Shown here in pieces: positions 47,130 through 58,525 of a stretch of DNA of 64,000 nucleotides. How positions within the stretch are numbered: position 1 is the stretch's first letter; each line of letters begins with the position of its first letter. Under the pieces are notes generated by a model, which made no database searches, had not been told where the DNA came from, and saw nothing but the letters and a program-made list of their open reading frames with translations. Location of the stretch: the NCBI GenBank assembly GCA_004194705.1, contig SADC01001370.1:434001-498000 (forward strand), given 5' to 3'. Position numbers and translations under genes: made by a program. The stretch is from Ditylenchus dipsaci. Its lineage: Eukaryota > Nematoda > Chromadorea > Rhabditida > Anguinidae.

Positions 47130-49035
47130 TTATTTCTCGTTACTACTCATTTGCGCAAACTCATTTACGCAAATTTTTTTTAAGTTACAGGTTCGGATTT
47201 TGGTGGTAGCATAAATTATTTTTTCTAGACTAAAATAGTTTTGAAGGCTCAGGAAGCCGCAGGATGATTAGGAAAACTACCTGGAATCTTCCCTAAACAG
47301 GTATTCTACCTACAGAGCCCGACATTTTGGATTCAGCTAAAGTAAATAATTTTTTATCGTACTTTAAATCTGATCCTAAGCATAGTCTGCTAATATTGAA
47401 ACAACGACTTCAGCTACCAAAACACAAGTGAACCGATTATTCTCCTCGAGGTGATTCCATATCGTGGTGCTTACGTACTACCTAGGTAGTGATACAGCTA
47501 CAATTCATATTTATCCTAATCACTCTATTTTTCTGGAAAAGTGTGTAGTATGGCGCTCACTTCAATTCAAAAAAAACTTGCAACGGATTGGCCATTTCTT
47601 CTCTTCAAGCCACTACGGATCTAGAGCCGAAAAACCTTCACAGTTGCTGGAAGAGTCTCAGTAATGTTTCGGTATCGATTTGATAATAGTGATGTGGAAG
47701 TCTTTATCAGATTAGTTTGCAGAAAAGACAGAAGGTTGAGCAGTTGAAAGTCAACGCCGTCTAAACTATCGGTGCGTAATCGGAGAAAGTGGTCGAATCG
47801 GCTAAGAAGATGCTGCCGGATGATCAGTTGCATGATCAGTTCCCATCTCCATAGTCCATACTCCTGCCTATTGGTCGTTGTTGATTTACTTTTCCGTATT
47901 GAAGTCGAATCGTAAAATCCCTTTCGTTAAGGTGATTGATCTAGAAAAAGCAAGCTTCTATACCTGGATTCACTTCATGGCGATGGCTTTAAGCATATGA
48001 TCTCAGACGAGTGAGAAATTTTCAAAAATCATTCAGTCGATAAAAATTATTCAGGGACTTCCTGACCGAATTTGCAAAAGGAAGAGGATACGCAACTGTC
48101 GATTCATACAATTGGCTTTGTTTTTGCCCTAAGGTATTAATAACATTTTATTTTCAGGAAATAACTAAACTTTTTCAGGACATCCCTAAGCAAAAGAATT
48201 ATTTTGATTGTGGAGTCTTCGTGTGCAAGTTTTCCGAATGCGTCTCTCGAAAAAGAAAAACGGACTTTGCTCAAGCTCATATGACTGCTATCAGGAATAA
48301 AATAGTTGAAGAAATTAAATATGGAAAATTGATGCAGAAATTGTGGATGTCTACCGTTTTTGATGTTCACACTTACTTTCTTGATGTTAGTTGAAAACCT
48401 GGAATAAAATTACCTTTAAACCTATTTCTGCTCTTGGGTGCGGTTCATTAAAACTTTTGGTTGACTATCAGACTTAGCCGATCCTAAAACCTACTATTTA
48501 CGATAAATATGCACTAAATATAGACAGACATGCGTTGTAGACACAGAAATTCGGAGTAGAAAATGTTTGTGAATATTTGAGGAAAAAGTTTGCGCAAATA
48601 GGTTTTTGCGCAAATGCGTAGTAACGCATCTTTCACCACACAAGCACCACTACCTGAGCAATTCTATCTAAGTACTAGTCTGGTCACACTGCCTGGTAAC
48701 TGCCTTGCTGATCCTAGTCACTGCCTCACTACCGCCTTCATACTACTACTTTGCATATCCTGTTAGGTACAAAATTAAAATTATATTAACTACCACCGGG
48801 ATTCGAACCTCTAACCTTAAAAACTTGGAGGATCAAATCACCAACTCAGTCACCAATACCTGTTTAGGGAAGATTCCAGGTGGTTTTCCTAATCATCCTG
48901 AGCCTTTAAAATTTTTTTAGTCTAGAAAAAATAATTTCTGCTACTACCAAAATCCGAACGTGTAACTTAAAAAAAATTGCGCAAATAAGTTTTGCGCAAA
49001 TGAGTTTGCGCAAATGAGTAGTAAATCTTATTTCT
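47130..49035. mobile_element. hAT-like TIR element (GCGCAAATGAG iterons) with Ulp1-like protease
   Basis: The element is 47138-49027 with about 150-bp inverted ends that begin CGTTACTACTCATTTGCGC and include AAGTTACAGGTTCGGATTTT. The 8-bp duplication TTATTTCT flanks both sides (47130-47137, 49028-49035). It encodes a C48-type protease region but no recognised transposase. The terminal sequence matches 18906-19540 and 46074. Confidence 0.88.
47866..48394 (+). pseudogene. Ulp1-like (C48) cysteine protease of a transposon
   Basis: The best exon, 48179-48394, follows a TTTTTCAG acceptor. It reads DIPKQKNYFDCGVFVCKF and ends with TGA after 72 codons; Q-x-N-x-x-DCG is the C48 catalytic Gln/Cys pattern. 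Upstream blocks at about 47872-47910 (LVVVDLLFR) and 47953-48000 (LLYLDSLHGDGFKHM) match the preceding part of the fold, but in different frames with a stop between. Such SUMO-type proteases accompany several DNA transposon groups. It is probably inactive, or affected by missing bases. Confidence 0.8.
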
Positions 49036-49853
49036 ACCGAATTTTGGTTACTGGAGCTGGGCAAAAAGACTCTTTATATACATTTTATGATCATGAGTCT
49101 TGCTCGGAATCATGTCTAACGTACCCCTACTCATACAGCTTTATCTTAGTGCGATCGCTTGACCAATTGCGCATGGACACCTTTATTGGATGAAACTTCA
49201 AAACTTTGTTCAATCTTCTACGAACGTGAGTAATAATAGCACGCAAAGTGCAGCGAAACGAAAAATATAATAAAATGTAGAAAATTTTCAATTAAGAATT
49301 AAAAGTATTGAATTTTTGAATTGGGGCCCAAACGCGGGGCATAAACACGGGGGACCAATGCGGGGGCCCAAATGTGGTGGGGCCCATATTCGTGTCAACG
49401 ACAATAGCATCCGCAGTAAGAGACATTGAATAAGACAGTAAAATATTGATAACATTTGATTTATAATTTAAAAATGAGGAATCTTGAAATTACGGTGCCC
49501 AAATGCGGGTACCAAAATGCGAGTGCCCAAATGCGATGTCCCCAAATGCGGGTGTCCAAATACGATGTGCCAAAATGCGTGGTCACGTTGTGGCGTACCA
49601 CTGGATTGAAATTTGCTGTGATGTGTTTAAACAAACTTGAATTTCTGTTCACCGAATTGGTAAAATAGCTCACCCCTGACTTAACCACAACCCCGATATA
49701 GTGACACCTAAGCTTGGTCTCGAGTGGTCAGAACTCGACTATATGTTAGGAACCTCTTCATGTCACTACACATCTTTATTCTGGGAAACACAATTTGATA
49801 CGCGATCTTCAAAATAACAACAACAACGTCAAGGTGAATTCAAAAATGCCAAG

Positions 49854-50945
49854 TTAGCTCTTGTCATCTCTGTATTTCTTGTAAGACTCTTCAAACTTTT
49901 CTTCGACACTCTTGAAAATCTTTTCCAGATCAGTGAACGCTTGTAGCAGAATATCCCCAGCAGAATAGCCCTTGTATGTTTGAATTCGGAGCAGGATCTT
50001 ATCTTCCTAAAAACAAAATTAAAATTTTCGACATATTATATTTTATTACTTTACATACTTTATTATTTTAAAGGGGGGGACTTCCTATACGCATTGTCTA
50101 TAAGGACACAGGTGGAGGTTTTAGAATTGTTGCTCCAACTTTATACTAACTTTTTCTCTGGTTGATAGCTCAAATGAAAGTCTAGTGTCTTGGCTACATT
50201 TTGGTGTATGAAACTTGTGACTTGTAGAAAAAAGCCAGAAATTTTCAGTGAAACCAGTCAAAGAAAAACCCTGAAAACCATCGATTTTCGGAATTTGGCC
50301 TATTTTAGCCTGGTTACAAGCTCCGATAGGTGTAAAAGCCTGTGCTGATAGTCTTATTGAATAGCCAAGAGTGTGAGGATCATTTTGACACTAAACTTGT
50401 TAATAAAAGGAAAAAAAACATGGTTTACAGCCATTGGTAGTCGAACCTGTAACCTAAGGCGATGCGTATAGGAAGTCCACCCCTTTAAGCAATTGTAAAG
50501 TGACAAAGAACTAATGTGTGAAATATGAAAAAGTATCATACCAGAGGATGTGGCACGTTGTATCCACAGAATTCGACGCCCTTCCTAAAAATTAAAACCA
50601 ATTTTATAAACAAATAAAACAAGATTAAAACATTTTTTTTCCTTGGAAACATACATTTTGCAAATAACTTCTTTCAGCAAATTTCCAATGGTATGATCCT
50701 CTTCTCGGACTAAAATTTTACGCTTTATGAGATCAATAAACAAAATTGAGTATTGTGACCTACATATGATTGTGATCATGGACTGGTCCTGCTTGTAGAT
50801 TTCATATTCCATCTAGACACTATGTAAATACTTCTCAAAGCATCAAAAGTACACCTACAATTTCCACTTTCGGGTCCTGACCTTTGTAAGGCGGCAATAG
50901 ATCTTTTGTTTCTGAGTCTGCAGCTTCTGAGCTAGTCGCTTCCAT
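49854..50945 (-). CDS. POLR1D: RNA polymerase I/III subunit AC19 (POLR1D/Rpc19), 5 exons
   Basis: This small subunit pairs with AC40 in the assembly platform of RNA polymerases I and III, in the nucleus. Exons are 50859-50945, 50764-50812, 50655-50709, 50542-50584 and 49854-50006; all junction phases match, giving 128 residues with no frame break. Key stretches are FREEDHTIGNLLKEVICKM, KGVEFCGYNVPHPLEDKI and LLRIQT. The VEFCGY and HP.EDKI.LRIQT pattern favours AC19 over the paralogue RPB11. A TTCTTCAG acceptor lies 10 bases before the ATG. Intron 4 (535 bp) holds a TTAA-bounded foldback; the other introns are 46-70 bp. Confidence 0.94.
50068..50488. mobile_element. TTAA-bounded repeat in AC19 intron 4
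   Basis: It starts TTAAAGGGGGGGACTTCC and ends GGAAGTCCACCCCTTTAA. The inner part matches the dispersed repeat at 7450-8080 and 28700-28970, with phrases such as AAACCATCGATTTTCGG. A tRNA T-arm-like GGTTCGACTACC on the minus strand sits near the right end. Confidence 0.72.
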
Positions 50946-51386
50946 TATTCAAGCTGAAGAAGGGAAAATTCGAAATTATGGCGATATTTGCAAAAATTGC
51001 TGCATAAATTTCAGAGGTGAGTTATACACCAAAAGAAAGCTGAGAATTTCCCCTTGCAGAAAATACAGATCGAATTTTCAAAATACAGATTTTATAAAAC
51101 TAGAAGCTATTTCAAGTCTAAAACACGTTTTTCTAGTCAAATTTAAGGAGTTTTTAATTTCCTGCGAAATTCGCTTGAAAAGCTAAATGACACACTTTCG
51201 GTCGTTTTGAAAAGCCGTGGTAGTGTCAAAAACACGATTTTGCTCGTTTTCGCTTTTACAATTAGAAGTTCAGATATTCGTGATCCTAGCAACAGGGGTC
51301 AAGAAAAATTCCAGTTTTCTATATCATATATTACTTTGATGATCAAGGCAAGTTGATATGTAAAAACTGAATTGCTAGATCTTCTG

Positions 51387-52456
51387 GGGCCTATTCCAAC
51401 AGTTGAAAGTTGAAAGTGTAAAGTTGAAAGTTGAAAGTGAAAGTGTTCCAAGAGTTGAAAGTAGAAAGTGAAAGTTGAAAGTGAAAGTTGAAAGTTGATG
51501 GTGTTCCAACAATTGAAAGTGACTCACTTTCAACTTTCACTTTCAACTGTCAACTTTCACTTCCTCCTATATATTTCTAAATTTTTAAATTCGTACATTT
51601 TGCGGGAATTCAAATTTTACAGTTTGAACCAACCAAACCAAGTGGTCGTCCACTTGGTGCGAAATTTTTTTTACGTTTTTCATGTTCCAAAACCTGTTTT
51701 CTGGACTAATTCGGGCATGCTGAAGATGGTTTGATAATAGTAAAATGGCGTCTTCTCGGGTATTTTTTGAGTTTTGGTAAAGTCGAGTTTTGGTAAAATC
51801 AATTATACGTCAAAACTCAAAAAATACCCGAGAAAACGGAATTTTACCACTATCAAACCATCTTCAGCACCCCGAATTAGTCCAGAAAACAAGTTTTGGA
51901 AAATTAAAAACGTGAAAAAAAAATTTGATCCAAGTGGACGACCACTTGGTTTGGTTGGTTCAAACTGAGAAATTTAAATTCCGCAATTCCGCCTAAATGG
52001 GACCCCATGGTTACTGATAATGGATTAAGACAAGGGTACTGTGGGTAAATTGATAACAATAATGATGTGTGGGTACCACTTTATAGGTATTCCCTGTTAC
52101 TACTCGAGGTTGAAAAATAATGAAAAGATCCGAATTACATATCGAAATCGTAAAAAATACCCACAAATTTGGATTCTACGCAAAAAATTGCATCTAGAAA
52201 TGACCAAAACCGAAAAAAAATTTTACTTTCAACTTTCACAAAAAATCGGACCACCTATTTCAACCCACCGATTTTTACCATCTACTTTCAACTTTACACT
52301 TTCAAGTGTTGGAACACTTTCACTTTCAACTTTCTACTTTCAACTTTCAACTTTCACAAATTTCACTTTCAAGTGTTGGAACACTTTCACTTTCAACTTT
52401 CAACTTTCCACTTTCAACTTTCTACTTTCAACTTTCAACTGTTGGAATAGGCCCCT
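51387..52456. mobile_element. Foldback with CAACTTTCAACTTTCACT iterons
   Basis: The ends are GGGGCCTATTCCAACAG and CTGTTGGAATAGGCCCC. The arms consist of dozens of GTTGAAAGT/ACTTTCAAC units with GTGTTCCAA spacers. A separate palindrome (51620-51976) is nested inside. No clear target duplication is seen. Confidence 0.8.
51620..51976. mobile_element. Palindromic MITE with ACCAAGTGGTCGTCCACTTG ends
   Basis: The left arm GAACCAACCAAACCAAGTGG faces its complement at the right end. The inner arms include TTTGATAATAGTAAAATG and a GAGTTTTGGTAAAGT centre. Confidence 0.75.
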
Positions 52457-52928
52457 GAACAAAAAATATGACCCTTCAAAATTAGATGAATTTCTTGTTG
52501 TACCGATGCGGTACATCCTGCACATAAAATAAAACTATTTTTAAATAAAGCAGAAAATTAATCATTTTTGGCGTTGTATTTTTTTATCCATGTCGTATCT
52601 ATCCTAACAGAAAATTTCCAAATATTAACATCTAGCTGATGATTTAGTTGCATTTTAGTAAACTGAAGTTATTTCTGAATAATACATTAACTTTTTTGAC
52701 GGTAGTCAGTTGTCCCGGTACATGTTTGCCCAAATTCACAAATGTAAAAACCCAAAATAGGGGAAAAGAGGAAAGTATACAGTCATAACCGATAATAACA
52801 AGATTTTTTTAATAATTGTGTGAATAATAATAACTTTTTAGTTCTTGTCCTGATGATTCCGAATGGTGGTCATATGTACGGTCATGACTCTCTATGACTG
52901 TCTCGTTGTATACATCCGATCTGGTCCC
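52457..52928. other. No feature seen
   Basis: AT-rich sequence with no convincing gene, tRNA or repeat boundary. Short open frames lack any recognisable motif. Confidence 0.3.
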
Positions 52929-53741
52929 TTAAGGGGCATGTTCGTGCGTGATGAAACACAATTTTTTAAAATAGAAAAGGCGCGAACCAGGCGTGCCAGA
53001 GATTTGAAAAAGATTTAAATTTTGTATATGAATTTTAAATTTCGTCAAACCCAGCAATTGTGTGTGCAGCGAAAAGCATGAGTACTCAACTTAACCACCA
53101 TCAATCAGCCGGGTTGAGTCTCGAGTTGAAATTGAGCTGGACCTCTTCGGAGTGTCTCGTGCTTTGAGTTTGAATTTGCCGAGCCTTTGGTTCGGTTGTT
53201 TGTTCGGTAACTGCTTCCGGTTGGTTATCCCTCGATTTCGGTTTTCTGTCGAGTTTTAGATTTGCCTTTGGTTCGGCCTTCTATCTGTGCGTTGCTGCAC
53301 ACTCTGTATAGCGAACAGGGTGGAACAAGTAATAATCCAATTTTTCATACCAACTCTTCTCGAATTTTCTCGTTTTTAGTAGATCTGTCAGGTAAACAAG
53401 ATTTTCGATTTCGGTTACCTGAACCGAAATCGAGGGATAACCAACAGCAAGTAGTTACGTTACATAAACCAAAACCGAACTAAAGGCTCGGCAAATTCAA
53501 AACTCAAAGCACGAGACACTCCGAAGAGGTCCAGCCCAATTTCAACTCGAGACTCAACCCGGCTGATTGATGGTGGTTAAGTTGAGTACTCATGCCTTTC
53601 GCTGCACACACAATTGCTGGGTTTGACGAAATTTAAAATTCATATACAAAATTTAAATCTTTTTCAAATCTCTGGCACGCCTGGTTCGCGCCTTTTCTTT
53701 TTGAAAATTGTGTTTCATCGCGCACGAACATGCCCCTTTAA
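52929..53741. mobile_element. Long TTAA-bounded foldback (GGGGCATGTTCGTGCG ends)
   Basis: It starts TTAAGGGGCATGTTCGTGCG and ends CGCACGAACATGCCCCTTTAA minus one base. The arms exceed 260 bp each and are nearly identical, continuing into CGAAATCGAGGGATAACC blocks. It is related to 20671-20909 and about 62528. Confidence 0.82.
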
Positions 53742-53826
53742 TACGAAGTTTTCTTTTTTGCTTTTATCAGTTTACAATTCTCATTAGTGTGCCCAGCTCG
53801 GTATCCGACTTTCCGTATAGCGATTA

Positions 53827-54407
53827 CAAGGTGCGTAAAAAGTTCTGACAACTTTTTTAAACTCAAAATTTTTAACCATGTCTCGTTTTATGAGTGAAAA
53901 CATTTTTACCAGTTTTTTTCTACGTTAAATTCCATACAAGATAGTTGTTTTACTTTTTTGTTTTTCCAGAAATCATGGCACCCAACGATCAGCGAATTGA
54001 AGTAGTGCGAATGCGTAACAAACAACCGTAACAATTTGCCGAATTCATTGATGTGAAACAGTGGCCGCCATACAGTCCGATCTCAATCTGCTCGACTACT
54101 CAATCTGGGGTATTCTGGAAGCAAAAGTGAACCACAGACGCCATAGGGTGATCGCTCAACTCAAGACCGCACTGCAAGAAGCATGGGAAGAAATCGACGA
54201 AGAAGTGCTCGCCTCGGTGGTGGATAATTGGCGAAGAAGATTGAATGCCTGTGTCCAAGCAAATGGCGGCTATATTGAAAAGTGATGCAGCTATCTTGTT
54301 CAAAAATCTTCGCTCTTGCTCGTGGTGTCATTTGTTTTTTAATGTTATGTTACAAACAATAAAAGTTTTGAGTTTAAAAAAGTTGTCAGAACTTTTTACG
54401 CACCCTG
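53827..54407 (+). mobile_element. Internally deleted mariner element
   Basis: The ends are CAAGGTGCGTAAAAAGTTCT and AGAACTTTTTACGCACCCTG, flanked by TA. Inside, a transposase start (MAPNDQRIEVVRMRNKQ, from 53974) is fused after a stop to the C-terminal part (54061-54285; DLNLLDYSIWGILEAKV), which holds the mariner catalytic-tail signature. The central catalytic region is gone, so it is non-autonomous. Confidence 0.9.
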
Positions 54408-54609
54408 TAATATTATCGTATTTTTACTAATTACTCGACAGTCTCTAATCACTCGATACCCTCTACTTTGGAGACTTATATCTCAGCCAAGAGAAATTAT
54501 TTTTCAAATTTGTTTTCCGCATTTTCTTAGCTCAAACAAGCTCTACTGATTCTGATTTTTGAATTTTTGATTTTCACCCGAAAATCTCGAGATCGACTCA
54601 AATTTTTCT

Positions 54610-55530
54610 GATTGGTAACACTTTACTTGGCCCACCCCCCACGGCTGACCCACTTTCGAAGTGAATTTTTGAAAACCGACTGCATATTCGTGTTTCTAGA
54701 CCCGGATTTTTACGGGAAATGATCATCAGATTCTGTGAAAGTGAAAAAAATTTTTTGGGATTTGCCTTGGTCCCCCAAGGTAAAATTTTAGAAAAATTTG
54801 AAAAAAATATTTTTTAAATTGGCGCCTTTTGAATTTTAAAGGGATTAAAGGCTCTACTGGGAGGGGATAGGGAATAAAAGGGGCCACTTTTGTGGCAGAA
54901 CAATAGAAAAGTAAATATATGTATTCTTCGACTGCCTCACCATATTTTTCAACTGGGCCGTGGCAAAAAGAGACTCTATACGCATTTTTGATCAAGAGTA
55001 CTTCTCGGAATCATGTCTAAGGTAAGTGTGTGCGCGCATCTCTAACTCTCAAGCCCCGTGCGCCCACTTCGGGGGCGCAGGGGGCTTGGGAGCTTGGAGT
55101 TGAGATGCGCACACCCACATACCTCAGACACAAATCACTCGAAAGTGACTCTGGATGCATGAAAAGCATGCATACCAGAGTTTATTTATGCGGTAGGCCC
55201 CAGTATTCAAAACTATGTTCAACATCTTCTTGTTAGTGGCCCTGTGTGATTAGTGGCCCCTTTTATTCCCTTCCCCTCCCTATACAGCCCTTATTCCCTT
55301 TAAAATTCAAAAGGCGCCAATTTAAAAATTTTTTTTTCAAATTTTTCTAAATTTTACCTTGGGGGACCAAGGCAAATCCCAAAAAATTTTTTTTTCAATT
55401 TCACAGAATCTGATGATCATTTCCCGTAAAAAACCGGGTCGAGAAACACGAATATGCAATCGGTTTTCAAAAATTCACCTCGAAAGTGGGTCAGCCGTGG
55501 GGGGGGGGCCAAGTAAAGTCTAGCCCGAGA
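54610..55530. repeat. Repeat family A copy, complete foldback with long arms
   Basis: This is the clearest example. The left arm 54610-55010 and right arm 55130-55530 are inverted copies running from TTTACTTGGCC at the outside, through GGGGGACCAAGGCAAATCCC, to the central GTGTGCGCATCTC stem-loop at 55015-55130. No coding sequence is present. Confidence 0.85.
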
Positions 55531-55796
55531 AACATTAGTTTTTTACGATTTGTTGCAGGAAAAGAGACTTTTCGTTGCACGAAAGGAGACTTTTGTGGGT
55601 CGAAAGGTATTTCAACCTTTACTATGTCCCTTTAAAAAATTGGGACAGAGAGTCCTTCGAAGTTTTCGAAAAACCATGATACTCGTACCCCCATGATTTT
55701 CAGCCTATTTTTGTACTCTCTCGTCTTGTACATTATTTGGGTTTCTAAAGTTGTATGAGCTATTTTATCGGCTAAATATGAGTATAACCACCCCAC

Positions 55797-55930
55797 TCGA
55801 TATTAGTATAACCACCCCACTCGATATTAGTATAACCACCCAACTCAATATGAGTATAACCACCCCACTCGATATGAGTACAACCATCTCACTCGATATG
55901 AGTGTTACTATCTGCAAGATATGAGTATAA
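55797..55930. repeat. Tandem repeat, about 25-bp unit
   Basis: Five to six copies of ATTAGTATAACCACCCCACT plus CGAT, with drift, are present. A second block of two to three units lies at 56255-56312. Confidence 0.85.
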
Positions 55931-56394
55931 AAACATTATTTATCTACAATAGCGAAAGACATATTGTACAATTATTACTTTTTAATTTCTCAGACTCATT
56001 GTCACGGGGCGAACTGAAGCATTCCAATTGCGTTCCGGATAGTCATATGATCCTTCTTCACCGAATAAACCTTGATGTATTTTTTACCCTTTGAACAGCA
56101 AAATAAGCAGTGGTCGTCTGCCTGAAATCAGTTTCCAAGTTCGCATTTTCCCGTTCAAACATCCTTCGCCACAACCGTCGTTGTTGTCATCAAAATCGAT
56201 AAGGGGAAAGAAGCAGCGATTGACGATGGGTTATTAGTCTTTTTGGCTAAATATGAGTATAACCACCCCACTCGATATTAGTATAACCACCCCACTCAAT
56301 ATGAGTATGAACACTTCAATTAATTGACTAAGATAGTGGTGCAGCAAATGCCTCAACAATGAAATATGTGGAAAACGCGCCATTTTAAAAAGTG

Positions 56395-56765
56395 AAAAAG
56401 CATGCATACCAGAGTTTATTTATGCGGTAGGCCCCAGTATTCAAAACTATGTTCAACATCTTTTTGTAAGGGGCCTTGTGTGATTAGTGGCCCCTTTTAT
56501 TCTTTTCCCCTCCCAATACAGCCCTTAATCCCTTTAAAATTCAAAAGGCGCCAATTTAAAAAATTTTTTTTTTCAAATTTTTCTAAAATTTTACCTTGGG
56601 GGACCAAGGCAAATCCCAAAAAATTTTTTTCACTTTCACAGAATCTGATGATCATTTCCCGCAAAAATCCGGGTCGAGAAACACGAATATGCAATCGGTT
56701 TTTGAAAATTCACCTCAAAAGTGGGTCAGGCGTTGGGGGGGGTGGCGAAGTAAAGTCTAGCCTTC
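56395..56765. repeat. Half copy of repeat family A
   Basis: It matches the right arm of 54610-55530 closely, from GCATGCATACCAGAG to AAGTAAAGTCTAGCC, without the left arm. Confidence 0.75.
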
Positions 56766-57397
56766 TGATTTTTGACAATTGAAATACTTACTCGACATGT
56801 CGAGTGATTAGAAAAAATACGGGTAATCATTTTTATGGCCCAAATTTACTTAATTTAGGCGCAAATTTACTTTATTGTGGCACAAATACACTTTTTCATG
56901 GCGCAAATACACTTTTTTGTGGCGCAAAATAAAATTTGGCGCAAACAAACTTTTTTTTGGTGCAATACACTTTTTTGTGGCGTAGATTTACTTTTTCTTG
57001 GCGCAAATTCACTTTTTCTTGGCGCAAATGTACTTTTATTCGTGCAAAAAAGGTTTGGCTTAAATATTTTTTTTGGCGCAAATAAACTTTTTTTTGGCGT
57101 AAATACACGTTTTTTTGGCGCAAATTAACTTTTTTAGGCACAAATTCACTTTTTCTTGGCAAAGTTGCATCATACCGTCTTTCTTCTTATTTATTTCAAA
57201 ACTTAAAATTTAATTTTTTAACTACTTACCTTTACCCGGGGTACTTAACCCGAATATTATAAGGCGTAGTAAATGAACATACCCCGGGGGTTCGGGTACT
57301 TACCCACAAAATGTATACCCTGGGGTATCACATGCACCCTTTTTTCACGATAGTTATAAGATTACTAAGTTCTTAGCTTTCCAATACAAAACAGATA

Positions 57398-57466
57398 CAG
57401 TGGACGCTCGATATAACGTCCCATTTTGGCCGGTCCCTTGAGGGACATTATATCGAGCGTCGACTG
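57398..57466. mobile_element. Minimal 69-bp pogo/Tigger-like MITE
   Basis: The ends are CAGTGGACGCTCGATATAAC and GTTATATCGAGCG-type complement ending in CGACTG, flanked by TA. It is little more than the two ends. Confidence 0.85.
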
Positions 57467-57719
57467 TAAATAAATGCTTTTATTGAGATAAAAGATCTTT
57501 CTTAAATTCTCAAAGGCAGGATGGCCCTAAGGAGTATGATTTAAAAGTAAAATTTACATGTCAAGTTGAAAAGTCAAAAATTCACGTGTTTTTCATGCGT
57601 GTCCATGTGCTCCGTCCGTTTCCACACAGTTTCTAACCACTTTGACTTGAAACCACCCGAAAGCACTCCAGCGAACACTCACTCCAGCGAGTGCTGGTTT
57701 GCTGTGCCTCAGGGATATA

Positions 57720-58329
57720 CAGGGTGTGTCAAAATTACGTTAACATTTAAGAAAAAATCGGGCAGCATAACACCGTGGCGACCCGTTCCCGAATTTTCGG
57801 GTGGCAAGCCCCGGAAACGTTCATAATATAGCGCTTATAAGACGGGGGCAGAAATCTTTATTCACTACTAAACACACCTCTCACACGAAGTCACAAACAA
57901 TAACAGCAAAGATGACATCAGAGAAGGATAATTACAATAGATTTTTGGTGGCACCAGTTTTTTCCGATCGACGAACCACATTGCTGATTGTTTGCTTTGC
58001 CACTCAGAATAGCTGCCCAATCCGCGCGAATCTAAGACCTTGATGACGAAGAAGGACGAAATCGGCGCGTAGTTCCCTCCCTTGACTGCAGCAATATCTG
58101 CAAAATTGATAGAAATTAATTTGATGAACCGACTCGCACGTAAAATATTGAAAAGAGAGCGCCAGAAATTAAATTTAATAGATAAACTCGAAGACCATCA
58201 AGCAAATGGGACGCAAGTGAGAAAACGAGCAAAAAAGAAGCGTATCAAACAAATAAACGAAAAAGAAAAACTGAAATTTGAACAAAAATATTGAGTTTGA
58301 AAATGTTAACGTAATTTTGAGACACCCTG
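57720..58329. mobile_element. Tc1/mariner-like remnant
   Basis: The ends are CAGGGTGTGTCAAAATTACG and CGTAATTTTGAGACACCCTG, flanked by TA. It shares most of its interior with 23502-25684. A minus-strand helix-turn-helix-like segment lies at about 57960-58050; the rest of the transposase is missing. Confidence 0.75.
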
Positions 58330-58339
58330 TATACCCCTA

Positions 58340-58525
58340 AACAGGGGTATACGGGGAACCCAGAGTAGGGATGGAGAATGGCCTATTCGGGACGGAGCAA
58401 AAATTTTGAAAAAAAACTCCGGGACGGGACACCTGGACGGGATGACGAAAAATTTGCCTCGGGACGAAAATCCGGGACCAAGTGAAATTCCGCGACGAGA
58501 AATAATTTCCCGGTCGAGACACAAA
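58340..58525. repeat. CCGGGACGGGAC iteron cluster
   Basis: Repeated GGGACGG/CCGGGAC motifs start after AGAGTAGGGATGG. It looks like one side of an iteron MITE. Confidence 0.45.

Larger units (their letters stand above)
46074..49590. mobile_element. Outer element with GCCCAAATGCGG iterons and TTACTACTCATTTG end
   Basis: The left end GGTTACTACTCATTTGGGCACATCG is followed by GCATTCGGACATCCGCATTTG. Inverted iterons CCCAAATGCGATGT lie at 49490-49585. A second inverted pair (46796-46890 and 49318-49395, CGCATTTGGGCCCC) lies within, and 47138-49027 is nested inside that. The right terminus is not clean. Confidence 0.5.

Noticed and set aside
48781..48815. GGTTCGAATCCC on the minus strand, a good pol III B-box
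   Set aside because: It lies in the arm of the 47138-49027 element and no tRNA cloverleaf forms; similar B-box-like pieces occur in other repeats here (50435, 17205).
49854..50945. RPB11 (POLR2J) as identity of the EDHTIGN gene
   Set aside because: The VEFCGY and EDKI.LRIQT segments and the acidic N-terminal extension fit AC19 better.
52041..52532. 163-codon open frame
   Set aside because: Most of it is translation of CTTTCAACTTT iterons in a foldback arm.
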